Shown here one piece after another: positions 1 to 11,229 of a DNA stretch of 64,000 nucleotides; position 1 is the stretch's first letter; every line of letters begins with the position of its first letter. The translations under genes and the position numbers were made by a program. The stretch spans positions 12,942,468 to 13,006,467 of the forward strand of contig JBCFYV010011135.1 in NCBI GenBank assembly GCA_039000515.1, written 5' to 3'. The DNA is from Timema cristinae. Its lineage: Eukaryota > Arthropoda > Insecta > Phasmatodea > Timematidae. The notes under the pieces are model-generated. The model ran no database searches. It was not told where the DNA came from and saw only the letters and a program-made list of their open reading frames with translations.

Positions 1-3000
1 AGATAGGATAAGGGTGTATTAGGTGGACTGGATAGAGCTAGCTCAAGATAGGGATAGGGTGTAATGAGGTGGACTGGATATAGCTAGCTCAAGATAGGGA
101 TATGGTGTTATTAGGTGACTGGATAAACTAGCTCAAGATAGGGATAAGGTGTAATTAGGTGGACTGGATAGAGCTAGCTCAAGATAGGGATAGGGTGTAT
201 TAGGTGGACTGGATAGAGCTAGCTCAAGATAGGGATAGGTGTTATTAGGTGGACTGGATAGAACTAGCTCAAGATAGGGATAAGGTGTTATTAGGTGGAC
301 TGGATAGAGCTAGCTCAAGATAGGGATAAGGTGTTATTAGGTGGACTGGATAGAGCTAGCTCAAGATAGGGATAAGGTGTTATTAGGTGGACTGGATAGA
401 GCTAGTAAGATAGGGATAAGGTGTTATTAGGTGGACTGGATAGAGTAGCTCAAGATAGGGATAAGGTGTTATTAGGTGGACTGGATAGAGCTAGCTCAAG
501 ATAGGATAAGGTGTTATTAGGTGGACTGGATAGAGCTAGCTCAAGATAGAGATAAGGTGTAATGAGATGGCCTGGATAGAACTAGCTCAAGATAGAGATA
601 GGGTGTAATGAGGTGGACTGGATAGAGCTAGCTCAAGATAGGGATAGGGTGTAATGAGGTGGACTGGATATAGCTAGCTCAAGATAGGGATATGGTGTTA
701 TTAGGTGGACTGGATATAACTAGCTCAAGATAGGGATAAGGTGTTATTAGGTGGACTGGATAGAACTAGCTCAAGATAGGATAAGGTGTTATTAGTGGAC
801 TGGATAGAGCTAGCTCAAGATAGGGATAGGTGTATTAGTGGCTGGATAGAACTAGCTCAAGATAGGGATAAGGTTATTAGGTGGACTGGATAGAGCTAGC
901 TCAAGATAGGGATAAGGTGTTATTAGGTGGACTGGATAGACTAGCTCAAGATAGGGATAAGGTGTTATTAGGTGGACTGGATAGAGCTAGATAAGATAGG
1001 ATAAGGTGTAATTAGTGGACTGGATAGAATAGCTCAAGATAGGATAGGGTTAATAGGTGGACTGGATAGAGCTAGCTCAAGATAGGGATAAGGTGTATTA
1101 GGTGGACTGGATAGACTAGCTCAAGATAGGATAGGTGTTATTAGGTGGACTGGATAGAACTACTCAAGATAGGGATAGGTGTATTAGGTGGACTGGATAG
1201 ACTAGCTCAAGATAGGGATAAGGTGTTATTAGGTGGACTGGATAGAGCTAGCTCAAGATAGGGATAAGGTGTTATTAGGTGACTGGATAAACTAGCTCAA
1301 GATAGGGATAAGGTGTTATTAGGTGGACTGGATAGAGCTAGCTCAAGATAGGATAAGGTGTTATTAGGTGGACTGGATAGAGCTAGTCAAGATAGGGATA
1401 AGGTGTTATTAGGTGGACTGGATAGAACTAGCTCAAGATAGGGATAAGGTGTTATTAGGTGGACTGGATAGAGCTAGCTCAAGATAGGGATAAGGTGTTA
1501 TTAGGTGGACTGGATAGAGCTAGCTCAAGATAGGGATAAGGTGTTATTAGGTGGACTGGATAGAGCTAGCTCAAGATAGGATAAGGTGTTATTAGGTGGA
1601 CTGGATAGAGCTAGCTCAAGATAGGGATAAGGTGTTATTAGGTGGACTGGATAGAGCTAGCTCAAGATAGGGATAAGGTGTTATTAGGTGGACTGGATAG
1701 AGTAGCTCAAGATAGGATAAGGTGTATAGGTGGACTGGATAGACTAGCTCAAGATAGGATAGGTGTAATGAGGTGGACTGGATAGAGCTAGCTCAAGATA
1801 GGGATAGGGTTTTGGTGACTGGATAAGCTAGCTCAAGATAGGATAAGGTGTTATTAGGTGGACTGGATAGACTAGCTCAAGATAGGGATAAGTGTTATTA
1901 GGTGGACTGGATAGACTAGCTCAAGATAGAGATAAGGTGTTATTAGGTGGACTGGATAGAGCTAGCTCAAGATAGGATAAGGTGTAATAGTGGCCTGGAT
2001 AGAACTAGCTCAAGATAGGATAAGGTGTTATTAGGTGGACTGGATAGAGCTAGCTCAAGATAGGGATAAGGTGTATTAGTGGACTGGATAGAACTAGCTC
2101 AAGATAGGATAGGGTTATTAGGTGGACTGGATAGAGCTAGCTCAAGATAGAGATAAGGTGTTATTAGGTGGACTGGATAGAACTAGCTCAAGATAGAGAT
2201 AAGTGTTATTAGGTGGACTGGATAGAGCTAGCTCAAGATAGGGATAAGGTGTTATTAGGTGGACTGGATAGAACTAGCTCAAGATAGGGATAAGGTGTTA
2301 TTAGGTGGACTGGATAGAGCTAGCTCAAGATAGGATAAGGTGTTAATAGTGGACTGGATAGAACTAGCTCAAGATAGGGATAAGGTGTTATTAGGTGGAC
2401 TGGATAGAGACTAGCTCAAGATAGGGATAAGTGTTAATGGTGTGACTGGATAGAGCTAGCTCAAATAGGGATAAGGTGTATTAGGTGAACTGGATAGAGC
2501 TAGATCAAGATAGGATAAGTGTTATTAGTGACTGGATAGATAGTCAAGATAGGTATAAGGTGTTATATAGTAGACTGGAATAAGCTACTCAAGATCAGGG
2601 ATAAGGGTTATAGGTTTGACCTTGGATAGACTAGATCAAGATAGATAAGGTGTTATTTAGTGATGATTAGACTAATAAAATAGGGAATAAATATGGACTG
2701 GATAGAGATAGCTCAAGATAGGATAAGGTGTTATTAGGTGGACTGGATAGAGCTAGCTCAAGTAGGATAGGTTATAGGTGGACTGGATAGAGCTAGTAAG
2801 ATAGGGATAAGGTGTTATTAGGTGGACTGATAGAGATAGCTCAAGATAGGGATAAGGTGTTATTAGGTGGACTGGATAGAGCTAGCTCAAGATAGGGATA
2901 AGGTGTTAATGAGGTGGACTGGATAGAGCTAGCTCAAGATAGGATAAGGTTTATTAGTGGACTGGATAGACTAGCTCAAGATAGAGATAAGGTGTTATTA

Positions 3001-3655
3001 GGTGGACTGGATAGAGCTAGCTCAAGATAGGGATAAGATGTTATTAGGTGGACTGGATAGAGCTAGCTCAAGATAGAGATAAGGTGTTATTAGGTGGACT
3101 GGATAGAGCTAGCTCAAGATAGGGATAAGGTGTTATTAGGTGGACTGGATAGAACTAGCTCAAGATAGGGATAAGGTGTTATTAGGTGGACTGGATAGAG
3201 CTAGCTCAAGATAGAGATAAGGTGTAATGAGATGGCCTGGATAGAACTAGCTCAAGATAGAGATAGGGTGTAATGAGGTGGACTGGATAGAGCTAGCTCA
3301 AGATAGAGATAAGGTGTTATTAGGTGGACTGGATAGAGCTAGCTCAAGATAGAGATAAGATGTTATTAGGTGGACTGGATAGAGCTAGCTCAAGATAGGG
3401 ATAAGGTGTTATTAGGTGGACTGGATAGAACTAGCTCAAGATAGGGATAAGGTGTTATTAGGTGGACTGGATAGAGCTAGCTCAAGATAGAGATAAGGTG
3501 TAATGAGATGGCCTGGATAGAACTAGCTCAAGATAGGGATAGGGTGTAATGAGATGGACTGGATAGAACTAGCTCAAGATAGGGATATGGTTTAATGTGA
3601 TGGACTGGGTAGAGCTAGCTCAAGATAGGGTGTAATGAGGTATAATGGACAGAAA
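1..3655 (+). repeat. 46-bp satellite derived from LINE reverse-transcriptase 3' end (array 1)
   Basis: About 80 head-to-tail units with a main period of 46 bp (core GGTGGACTGGATAGAGCTAG, then CTCAAGATAGGGATAAGG). Read on the plus strand, one unit encodes VDWIELAQDRDK, a segment typical of the C-terminus of insect LINE endonuclease/reverse-transcriptase ORFs. Since 46 is not a multiple of 3, the array is not a coding repeat. Many units carry 1-3 bp deletions, especially at 800-1200, 1700-2100 and 2440-2800. That may be decay or long-read assembly error. The array runs off the left edge. It ends in a degraded LINE-like 3' end near 3655-3720. Confidence 0.93.
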
Positions 3656-4700
3656 TAGATCAAGATAGCATAATTTTGTAAGTCAGATTCTAGAGGTTAT
3701 GATGCCATAAAGTAAGTATCTAATACAGCAATCTCTTTCTGACAAAATGAGGTAAAGTTTACTACTTTTTTTTTCAGCCAAAGATCAAAATTAATACATT
3801 GTTTTTTTATTATTATTTAACTAATAAAATATAGTGAACACTAAATTAATATTTAAAACCAAAATTATTTATTTTATGTTTTTAAAAGCAAATTTTCACA
3901 ATTTTTAGCAATCAATGTGTACTATATAATATAAATATGCCCAAAAAATTCACCAACTGATATGTTTTACCCTAATAATTAGTTCTCTGATGCTCAATAA
4001 TTAATCCTCTACTTTTTTATTTCTCTCCTCTCCCAATCAGATGAACCTTATGGAAAGGGGGATGTCCCCTTTCTTCACCCAATAGTCACACCACCTTACT
4101 ATAGATTTATAGCGGTGAGATATGAAACTAATATTTAAATGCATCAGGGTTGGATTGTCCTTAAGGTGCGAAGTCGCATGGCCTCCAATCACCCCAACGA
4201 GTACCCACTTATAATAAACTCTGCCCAAACACCCGAGTACAGAGTAGACAGTGTCACACGTTATAAGGCGTCATACTCGCACTGGAAAGTAGAGGTCTCG
4301 AATCTCGTATGGGCATAGCAAAGTTGGTTTTTTTTTTCATAAATATTTCCCCATATCTCTCCTTCCATGCAAACTAAGTTACACAACCTAAAAAATGCTA
4401 CCTTCCTCAGCTCTACTTTCTTAGCATAAAAACATCCGCGGATATTCCGGATACATGAGATCCAATTACGTAGGAAGAGCCTTATCTGATAACGATAAAA
4501 GGTTACTTGATCCACTTTTTCGTATTCATACATCAATTCGTATGGTCTGCAGAAGTAATTTTTAATATATAGATATTCTAAATAACTATAAAAAAATATT
4601 ATCCATTTCAGCCATAAAAATATACGTGTGAATTCTCTTAAAGCACCCTTATTTTGAAAATTGGACTGTACTAGTACGAATGTGTATCAAGAGCATAAAT
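3656..4700. other. AT-rich intergenic spacer, LINE tail at its left edge
   Basis: The first 60 bp resemble the LINE 3' end that also follows the array at 21.5 kb (a 'gatgccataaag'-like stretch here, 'aatgccaaggag' there). The rest is AT-rich. A moderately GC-rich patch at 4190-4330 contains a tRNA B-box-like string but no convincing SINE body. The short ORFs here have no recognisable domain. Confidence 0.5.
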
Positions 4701-4705
4701 TGAGA

Positions 4706-5345
4706 GCTTTTGAGAATAAAGTTCTGAGAAAGATATTTGGTCCTAAGAGGGATGAACAAATAGGAGAATGGAGAAAGTTACATAAAGAAGAACTTCATGG
4801 CATGTAAACAGCCCCAAACAACCATTTACTTTTCCCGATTTTGAGGATTCTTTTTACAGCGTGTTACAACCTATTCAGGTTAAACACATTTATAATAATT
4901 ACTCTAATGGGGTAGGGATGAGAAATAAATCATTTTACAGGTAATCTACCTGTATTTGCATGGAAGGAGAGTGGGAAACCATATAGGAAAAACCACCCTA
5001 AGTAGACCCGACTGGAATTCAAACCCCGATCTCACCGTCTTCAGTAGGCCAATCCAACCGGAGAGTAACGCCTTAGACCGTTTGGCCACTGAAGTGGCTC
5101 ACAAACATGTTAAGGTTAATCAAGGCGTGCAGCCTGGAGTGGGGTGGTCATGTGGCACGTATAGGTGATGACAGGTATATATATCAAACTTTTTGGTTGA
5201 GAAACTTGAAGATAAGAGAGCCCTTGGCTATCCGAGACATTGATGATAGAATAAATTGAGTAAGGATTTGAAGGAGGTTTGGTGTCAGGATAGGGATTCT
5301 ATGGAGCTTTCTCAGGATAGGGTTGAAGGGAGAGTACCTTCTGGT
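4706..5345 (+). pseudogene. Degraded LINE endonuclease/reverse-transcriptase C-terminus, split by a SINE
   Basis: Two blocks belong to one LINE ORF. At 4706-4810 the plus strand reads KIFGPKRDEQIGEWRKLHKE, a hallmark of the late C-terminal part of insect LINE reverse transcriptases. At 5125-5345 it continues with EWGGHVARIGDDR, then a segment ending DLKEVWCQDRDSMELSQDR. A SINE lies between the blocks. Stop codons and frame changes show that it is dead. Its last segment is the single-copy counterpart of the 46-bp satellite unit seen at 1-3655, 20.3-21.5 kb and 35.4 kb, which makes it a useful reference for how the satellite arose. Confidence 0.75.
4870..5105 (-). mobile_element. SINE family B, diverged copy
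   Basis: In reverse orientation it has the family-B body (ATTTGCATGGAAGGAGAGTG, then AAACCATATAGGAAAAACCA) and a tRNA-like head near 5030-5100 with a B-box-like 'ggaattcaaacccc' complement. It interrupts the LINE fragment. Confidence 0.6.
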
Positions 5346-5366
5346 TGCCATGGAGTTTCAAGTTCC

Positions 5367-6049
5367 TTAAGATACGAGAAAAAGTCAGTGCTTTTTTTTT
5401 TTTTTTTTAGGAAATATTATTTTTTGGTCCAAAATAGATATAATATTGCCTCAGTACAAACAAAGAGTTTAATTTTCTTCACATGTTGATATCAACAGTA
5501 ATTGTTGAATATCTGTCATGAGCATGGTGACATTATCTAACAAACCATTTTAAATGAAGAGAAAGATTATTATTATTATTATTATTATTATATTATTATT
5601 ATTTAGCACTGCGTCTTACTACCCATTCGGGTTATACGGTTAAGTACTAATTACAATAATTTTCTAGGAATTGAGAAGGTTGCATTTTAGAGGAAGTGAA
5701 CTCGCATTGGTGCGGAGGGAAATTGGAAAACCATTTAGAAAAAATCCTCCCCCGGTTCACCCAACCGAGATTTGAACCTTGTTCTACCCATCCTTGGCAG
5801 TCTAGCTCATCACGAAATAAGCGCGTTAGCTAACTACGTCACCGAAGAGAGAAAATTAAGAGAAAATGTCGTTATATTCCAGAACACCATTTACAGATAG
5901 CCAACAAATTTGTATGTCACCATGTGAAGAGAATTAAATTCTATGCTTATATTGATACAAAGTTTTTATATCGGCCAAAAAAATGTTTTACCCTAAAACA
6001 ACTGCAAAGACACAGGCTCTTTCTCGCGTCCTCTTCCATCCCACCTTAA
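5367..6049. mobile_element. Palindromic MITE M, copy 1, interrupted by a SINE
   Basis: The ends are TTAAG... (5367) and ...CCACCTTAA (6046-6049). The arms carry the family landmarks 'ttcttcacatgttgatatcaacag' (5477 on) and its inverse near 5910-5930, plus 'attgttgaatatctgtcatga'. A SINE B insertion (5576-5846) splits the central part. Full-length relatives lie at 47.6 and 58.7 kb. Confidence 0.75.
5576..5846 (-). mobile_element. SINE family B inserted in MITE M
   Basis: The reverse copy has a TTA-repeat tail (complement of the AAT tail), then 'gcgtcttactacccattcgg' and a tRNA-like head complement 'gcgttagctaactacgtcac'. The flanks GAAGAGAAAG (left) and GAAGAGAGAAA (right) look like an imperfect target-site duplication, so it entered after the MITE. 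Confidence 0.85.
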
Positions 6050-7605
6050 GGCCAGTGAGTTAGGGCAATTACATGTCAACAACGTAGAGGTATTCCCCTA
6101 AACAATAGCTCACAACAATAAATATAAGTTCTCATGGAAAATTCAGAAAGCGGAAGATGATATCGTTGTTAGGAAATGTTTATCTTCCGGAAGTATGCTT
6201 CATGAATCACACAACAACCTTGATGAGTGGAGATTATATATCATCCACGGTACGTCCTAAATTATGATTATCAAAACAATATTAGCCACTTTATTGATAG
6301 CATCTTGAGAATCAAAGGAACGTAGAGATTTAATTTGACGTGTTCCAGACCACGTGATACAACCAAGAACACAAAGGTGGTGTGCCTAAAGTAGGGGTTC
6401 ATATATTCTCTTTGAGGCGATTGACCCTTTTCATTTGGTATGGAAATGCAGAGACATTGGAACAAACGGTTATCTTAAAGAATATTTATTGTTTTGCACT
6501 TTTCTTTTCGAAAACGGGTTGTTCAAGAATAGAAGGATGTCAATTATTTTATATTATTTATATACACACCTCCTCTATAAATTTAACCTCATTTATAATT
6601 TTTTACTTTTTCAATAAAAAACTGCCAGTTGCATAACAAAAAATAAGAAAATTTATCAATTAATAAACATCGATACATCATCTTAGAAGAGGTGTTGAAA
6701 GTATGTACACAAAAGTTTCATTCGTTCTCGAAAAAACTGGTATTTCCAAACGTTTGATTTTCCCTCAAAACCTGTCCGTAGCTAGCTCCATCTACTGTTT
6801 CCGTATACATCTGTTCTTGTTTGCATGGAAGGCTTACGTCTCATGTGCGGTGCTATACTAAATTTAGGACTCTAGACCAGAATGGAAAGGCCCAGTTTCA
6901 TACGCAAGACTAGCCCATTACATTCAATCTTAATTGATGTTATCTTGTATCTTGGCACTGTAATATTGATAGTATAATGGTACAAATAAAATGATTAAAA
7001 ATTAGTATTATCATCGTTATGGTTTTGTTTTCATCAATTCCTGAATATTGGATTTGATGTTTGATAGAGCATACCTCAGATCACTTTTTACTTCAAGTAA
7101 ACAACACTTTAGTTTTTATGAAAATCAAGAATAAATAATTTAAAATCCTGTGGTGTTGCACGTGGCCACAATGGTAGCTGTGGTGAAGGGTTGATATGAG
7201 AATTGGGGGGCGAATACTAGGTTTGCTGGCTTGAAAATAAGCATGAGCGTCTTGGTTTTAGCTGATAAATTAATTGATAAATTGCAATTACCAGTGGGCA
7301 GTGTTTCCAATACCATAAATACAATTATCTTACTTACTTTGAGATAGGGACTACTAAAAATATGTCCTCAATTTTATTATTAAATGATTTTTAACGTTAT
7401 TTTCTAATGGTTCCACGCCCTCATTTGGAAGTGATTCACGACCCACAACCACCTGCTCCACTCCCAACCACTAAGATAGAGCATATCAACTCAATACCCG
7501 CACCGATAAGCACGCAGACAAGGCCGTCAGGTTCTTTTAATTTTGTTTACCAATGATGGGCAGGACATAAGTAGCATGAGCAGGAACATTGGATATAAGA
7601 AAGAC
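6050..7605. other. Intergenic DNA without recognisable genes
   Basis: AT-rich sequence with only short ORFs (60-84 codons) that have no known domain, low-complexity composition and no promoter context. Nothing here could be assigned. Confidence 0.5.
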
Positions 7606-7609
7606 CAGG

Positions 7610-8300
7610 AAAGAGGAGGCCATGGGAATGAAATTTGTGAGGAGCATGTTAGCTGTCACGAGAAGAAACAGGATTAGGAATGAAGTTATTATAGAAAGAG
7701 TAGGGTACAGGGAGTACATGAGATAGTAGAGGAAGCAAGATTGAGATGGTATGGTCATGTAATTGAGGATGTGGAGTACATGAGATAGTAGAGGAAGCAA
7801 GATGAGATGGTATGGCATGTAATGAGGATGTTGGAGTACATGAGATAGTAGAGGAAGCAAGACTGAGATGGTATGGTCATGTAATGAGGATGTTGGAGTA
7901 CATGAGATAGTAGAGGAAGCAAGACTGAGATGATGGTCATGTAATGAGGATGTTGGAGTACATGAGATAGTAGAGGAAGCAAGGGTGAGTGGTATGGTCA
8001 TGTAATGAAGATGTTGGAGTTCATGAGATAGTAGAGGAAGCAAGACTGAGATGGTATGGTCATGTGATGGGGATTTTGGAGTACATGAGATATTAGAGGA
8101 AGCAAGAGTGAGGTGATATGGGCATGTAATGAGGATGTTGGAGTACATGAGATAGTAGAGGAAATAAGACTGAAATGGTATGGGCATGTAATGAAGATGA
8201 AGGAGGTAAGGATTCCAAAGAAAACAGTTGATATGAACTATATAGGAACAAGATCGCAAATACAGCCAAGAAGAGATGAAGGAGCAGAAAACATAAATGT
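7610..8300 (+). pseudogene. LINE reverse-transcriptase C-terminal fragment with an internal tandem array
   Basis: The left block (7615-7715) reads MKFVRSMLAVTRRNRIRNEV, a typical late LINE reverse-transcriptase segment. The right block (8155-8300) reads EEIRLKWYGHVMKM followed by RIPKKTVD, the next typical segment. Between them a 62-bp unit encoding the RLRWYGHVMRM part has been amplified about eight times. Stop codons make it non-functional. The overlapping minus-strand 240-codon ORF is a low-complexity shadow of the array. Confidence 0.75.
7700..8195 (+). repeat. 62-bp tandem array grown from LINE coding sequence
   Basis: About eight units. Successive TTGGAGTACA starts (for example 7831 and 7893) are 62 bp apart, and each unit contains 'gatggtatggtcatgtaatg'. 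The unit encodes EEARLRWYGHVMRM in one frame. A 62-bp period shifts frame between units, so the amplification occurred at DNA level. Confidence 0.9.
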
Positions 8301-8571
8301 ATAAGGAAGAGGAGAAGAATGAAAGCGATTAAAGGAGTAATAGTGGTGGATGAGTATCAGTTACAAAGTAGCACGGTGAGCAATTCTCTCTTCTTTAATC
8401 TGTTTCTTGCCCCTAATCAGCTGTTACAAGTGATGGCGTTACGTCAGAGAAATCTATCCCCTTTGAAATCTACGCGTTTGCTGATATTAGCCTTGGTTCG
8501 GAAGTAAAATTTAAACTACAACCAAGTATTTCTAAAAATGTTCATGATTATTTGGTAAGTAGTAATAATAA

Positions 8572-9100
8572 TTGATAGAAGGTTATATCTTCTTGTTTGT
8601 TATTTTTATTCACTTCTCCTTATTTTATATGCGTTTTAGTTTTTCTTCTATGACAAAGACATGTTTCGGTAATTTTTCACCATCATTAAAGATGATTGAT
8701 ATTTATTTCATATGGAATCCATATAAAACTGTGTAATATCTCAAACTTTCCAATAGTATGAAGTAAAATCAATCATCTTTAATACAAATAAGACTTGAAG
8801 TTTGTGAAAAATCATAGAAGAAAAACTAAAACGCATATAACCAAACCCTTCCTTCACCTCTGACAAGACATCTTGTGAATGTGGGGAATGCCAGGCCTCC
8901 ACCGTGGTTCGGAATCCACGTTAAACTGTAGGTCCTTCATTTCATCTCACAATCACCCTACCATTACACATTAGCGTAAGTGCGTATAACCCGAATGGGT
9001 AGTAAGAGGTGGTGCTAATAATAATAATAATAATAAAACGCTTATAAAATAAGGAGAAGGGAATAATAAAAAAATCAAGAAGATATAACCTTAATATCAA
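8572..9100. mobile_element. Foldback/MITE-like inverted-repeat element with a SINE insertion
   Basis: The left arm from 8572 (TTGATAGAAGGTTATATCTT, then ATGCGTTTTAGTTTTTCTTC at about 8630) is matched in inverse at 8806-8840 and 9037-9100. The arms are about 90-100 bp and the centre about 170 bp. The right arm is broken by a SINE flanked by AAAACGCATATAA and AAAACGCTTATAA. Confidence 0.75.
8841..9036 (+). mobile_element. SINE family A, 5'-truncated
   Basis: It starts inside the family body (CCAAACCCTTCCTTCACCTC) and ends with an AAT-repeat tail. A 13-bp near-perfect target-site duplication (AAAACGC[A/T]TATAA) brackets it, showing retroposition into the right arm of the foldback element. Confidence 0.92.
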
Positions 9101-9589
9101 TTACAACTAAGTAATTCAAATACTCGTGCATTGAAATATTATTATTAGTTTTGTTCCAATCATTCGCTGTTGAGCTGCCTCTAGCTTGTAGCACAACTCT
9201 GTGGCGGTGTTTCGAAACACCGGCTAGTCTGGTTAGCGGTGCGGCTAACATAAGTGAAATGTGTCACGCCTTGTTTAGGTAACCGCTTGCTACTAGGAAT
9301 ACATTGCGCTTATGTCATCTCACATACTCGTTGGTCTACATCGAGTCTTGTTGCGTCACTTTTCTTTGTTGTCTTATAAGGTAGCGTTCTAAACGATGAG
9401 ATTCACTTTCAATATTATTATGATTAACGATCAAATTGAGGTAGATATAAAAAAAAATCTTACAAATAGTACATTACTGTTTATTAAATTAAGTATATAT
9501 CATCTCAGTTTCGGAAGTAAAAATATATGCCAAAAGACCTATATATTAATAACTATATTTATATATAAATACATCCTTATATAAATACA
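9101..9589. other. Unassigned spacer with a GC-richer patch
   Basis: 9150-9370 is less AT-rich than its surroundings and contains a short inverted repeat, GTTAGC-GGTGCG-GCTAAC, near 9235. No ORF or element family was recognised. Confidence 0.4.
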
Positions 9590-10065
9590 AATTTATAGAA
9601 AAAATATATATATTTATACATGTATAAATAAATATTATATATTGATATAATATAACTATATAGATATATTATATGTAAACATTATATATATTATGTATTT
9701 ATATATAATATATATATTATATTTATATACATATATAAATACATATTCATATATATATATATATATAAACGAATATATATATATATATATATATATATAC
9801 ATGAATACATATATATATGTATACATGAATACATATTTATACATATATAAATATATATTATATATTGATATAACTATATAAATATTTATATAAATATTTT
9901 ATGTTTATATATATATATAGATATATGTATAGAAATATTATATATTTATATACCTATATAAATATATATTTATCTATATTTTTAAATTTGTACATATCAA
10001 TATATATTTATATAGATATATAAATATGTATGTATATAAATATTTTCATAGTATATTTATGTATT
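9590..10065. repeat. (TA)-rich microsatellite block
   Basis: Nearly 480 bp of ATATAT/ATAAAT/TATACAT simple sequence. Open frames on both strands are low-complexity Tyr/Ile strings and are not genes. Confidence 0.95.
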
Positions 10066-10069
10066 GATG

Positions 10070-10198
10070 GTTCCTTAAGTCTTACTACCCGTTCGCACTG
10101 TTATAATTTAACCAAATAAATTGTCAAGGGATAAGGAAGGTAACATTTAGAGGAACTCGTAACCCCATTTGCGAGAAGAGAAAGGGAAACATTTAAAA
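10070..10198 (-). mobile_element. SINE family B, 3' fragment
   Basis: The reverse fragment has 'gtcttactacccgttcg' and the body string 'aaaccatttgcg'-like sequence near 10170. The tRNA-like head is missing. 10199-10900 to its right is AT-rich spacer with nothing recognisable. Confidence 0.6.
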
Positions 10199-10903
10199 AT
10201 AAACAAATTAAGTAGTTTTATAATTGAATATGAAGGCATGGTGGCCAACATAAACGATATTATTTTATTTGATCTTTCAACTTTTTGTAACCTTGTTAAA
10301 TTAATAACACTTTTCAAGCAATACATAATATATTTAAAAAAATTTAAAATCAAATAATCATTATATAAATAAATGTTTGAGTATACTTTTATTTTTCCTT
10401 TTATTTTATGAATCCAACCAGAATAATTTTATATTGAATCAATAAATTTACTAGTCTCCTTTCATTTTTGCTATAAAAATATTATTTTTAATCTTAGCTT
10501 GATTGCTGTAAATTATTAAGAAATCCTTTAATAAGCTCGGCTGTATATCAAACATTAGCTTCCCCCTGACAAGTAAACTAATTGTTATATTAACATTAAT
10601 TATACAATTATTTGAGAACTGGAAACTCATGTTGCCACAATGTAGTAAATAAAAATATCACAATGTTATGCATTTAGCTATTAAATTAAAGATAAATAAT
10701 ATTAGGAATTTTAATTGAAATATTTTGATCACGTTTTTAATTAATTAATCGAATATAACATTTTAAAAAGACGCCAAATTTTAGTGACTTTCAATCAATG
10801 TTGTTAGTCTAAAGTGGGCTTCCTATAAAAATCAGAGTTTATTCTAGCCCACTGGCTCACCATGGATGGTAATCAACAAGATAATAAATAAAGGACTCTC
10901 TTT

Positions 10904-11150
10904 AGTGGACGCATGGTCTGAGGTTCTATTCTCGCAATAGACCATACTGCCGAAAACGGCTAGATCAAGGTTCGATCCCCATTGGTGCAATGAAGATGTT
11001 TTTCATTCAATGGTTTTCCACTATACCTCGACGTAAGTGCGGGTGAACTTCCTATCAATTAAACCGTCCTAATCCCTAAGCCATTAGTGTAATTAGTACA
11101 TAGGAGTGTAGCCTGAACGTGTAGTAAGACGCGGTGCAAGATTAAAAAAA
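10904..11150 (+). mobile_element. SINE family B, near full-length, diverged
   Basis: tRNA-like head (A-box region near 10910, B box GGTTCGATCCCC at about 10969), body 'aatggttttccactatacct', 3' end GTAGTAAGACGCGGTGCAAG at 11118. Confidence 0.8.
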
Positions 11151-11229
11151 TAGCTAACGTTAACTTAATTGTTTGTAGAGCTTGTAGATTCATGGTGGAA
11201 GAAGCCGCCGTGTGCAACATCATATTGTT

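Noticed and set aside
1..3655. CRISPR-like array (regular 46-bp repeat)
   Set aside because: There are no unique spacers between repeats. The unit is contiguous, derived from a LINE ORF, and the DNA is eukaryotic.
7537..8259. 240-codon minus-strand ORF as a gene
   Set aside because: It is the antisense of the 62-bp LINE-derived array and low complexity.
9656..9881. ORFs in the TA-rich block
   Set aside because: They are Tyr/Ile simple-sequence translations of a microsatellite.
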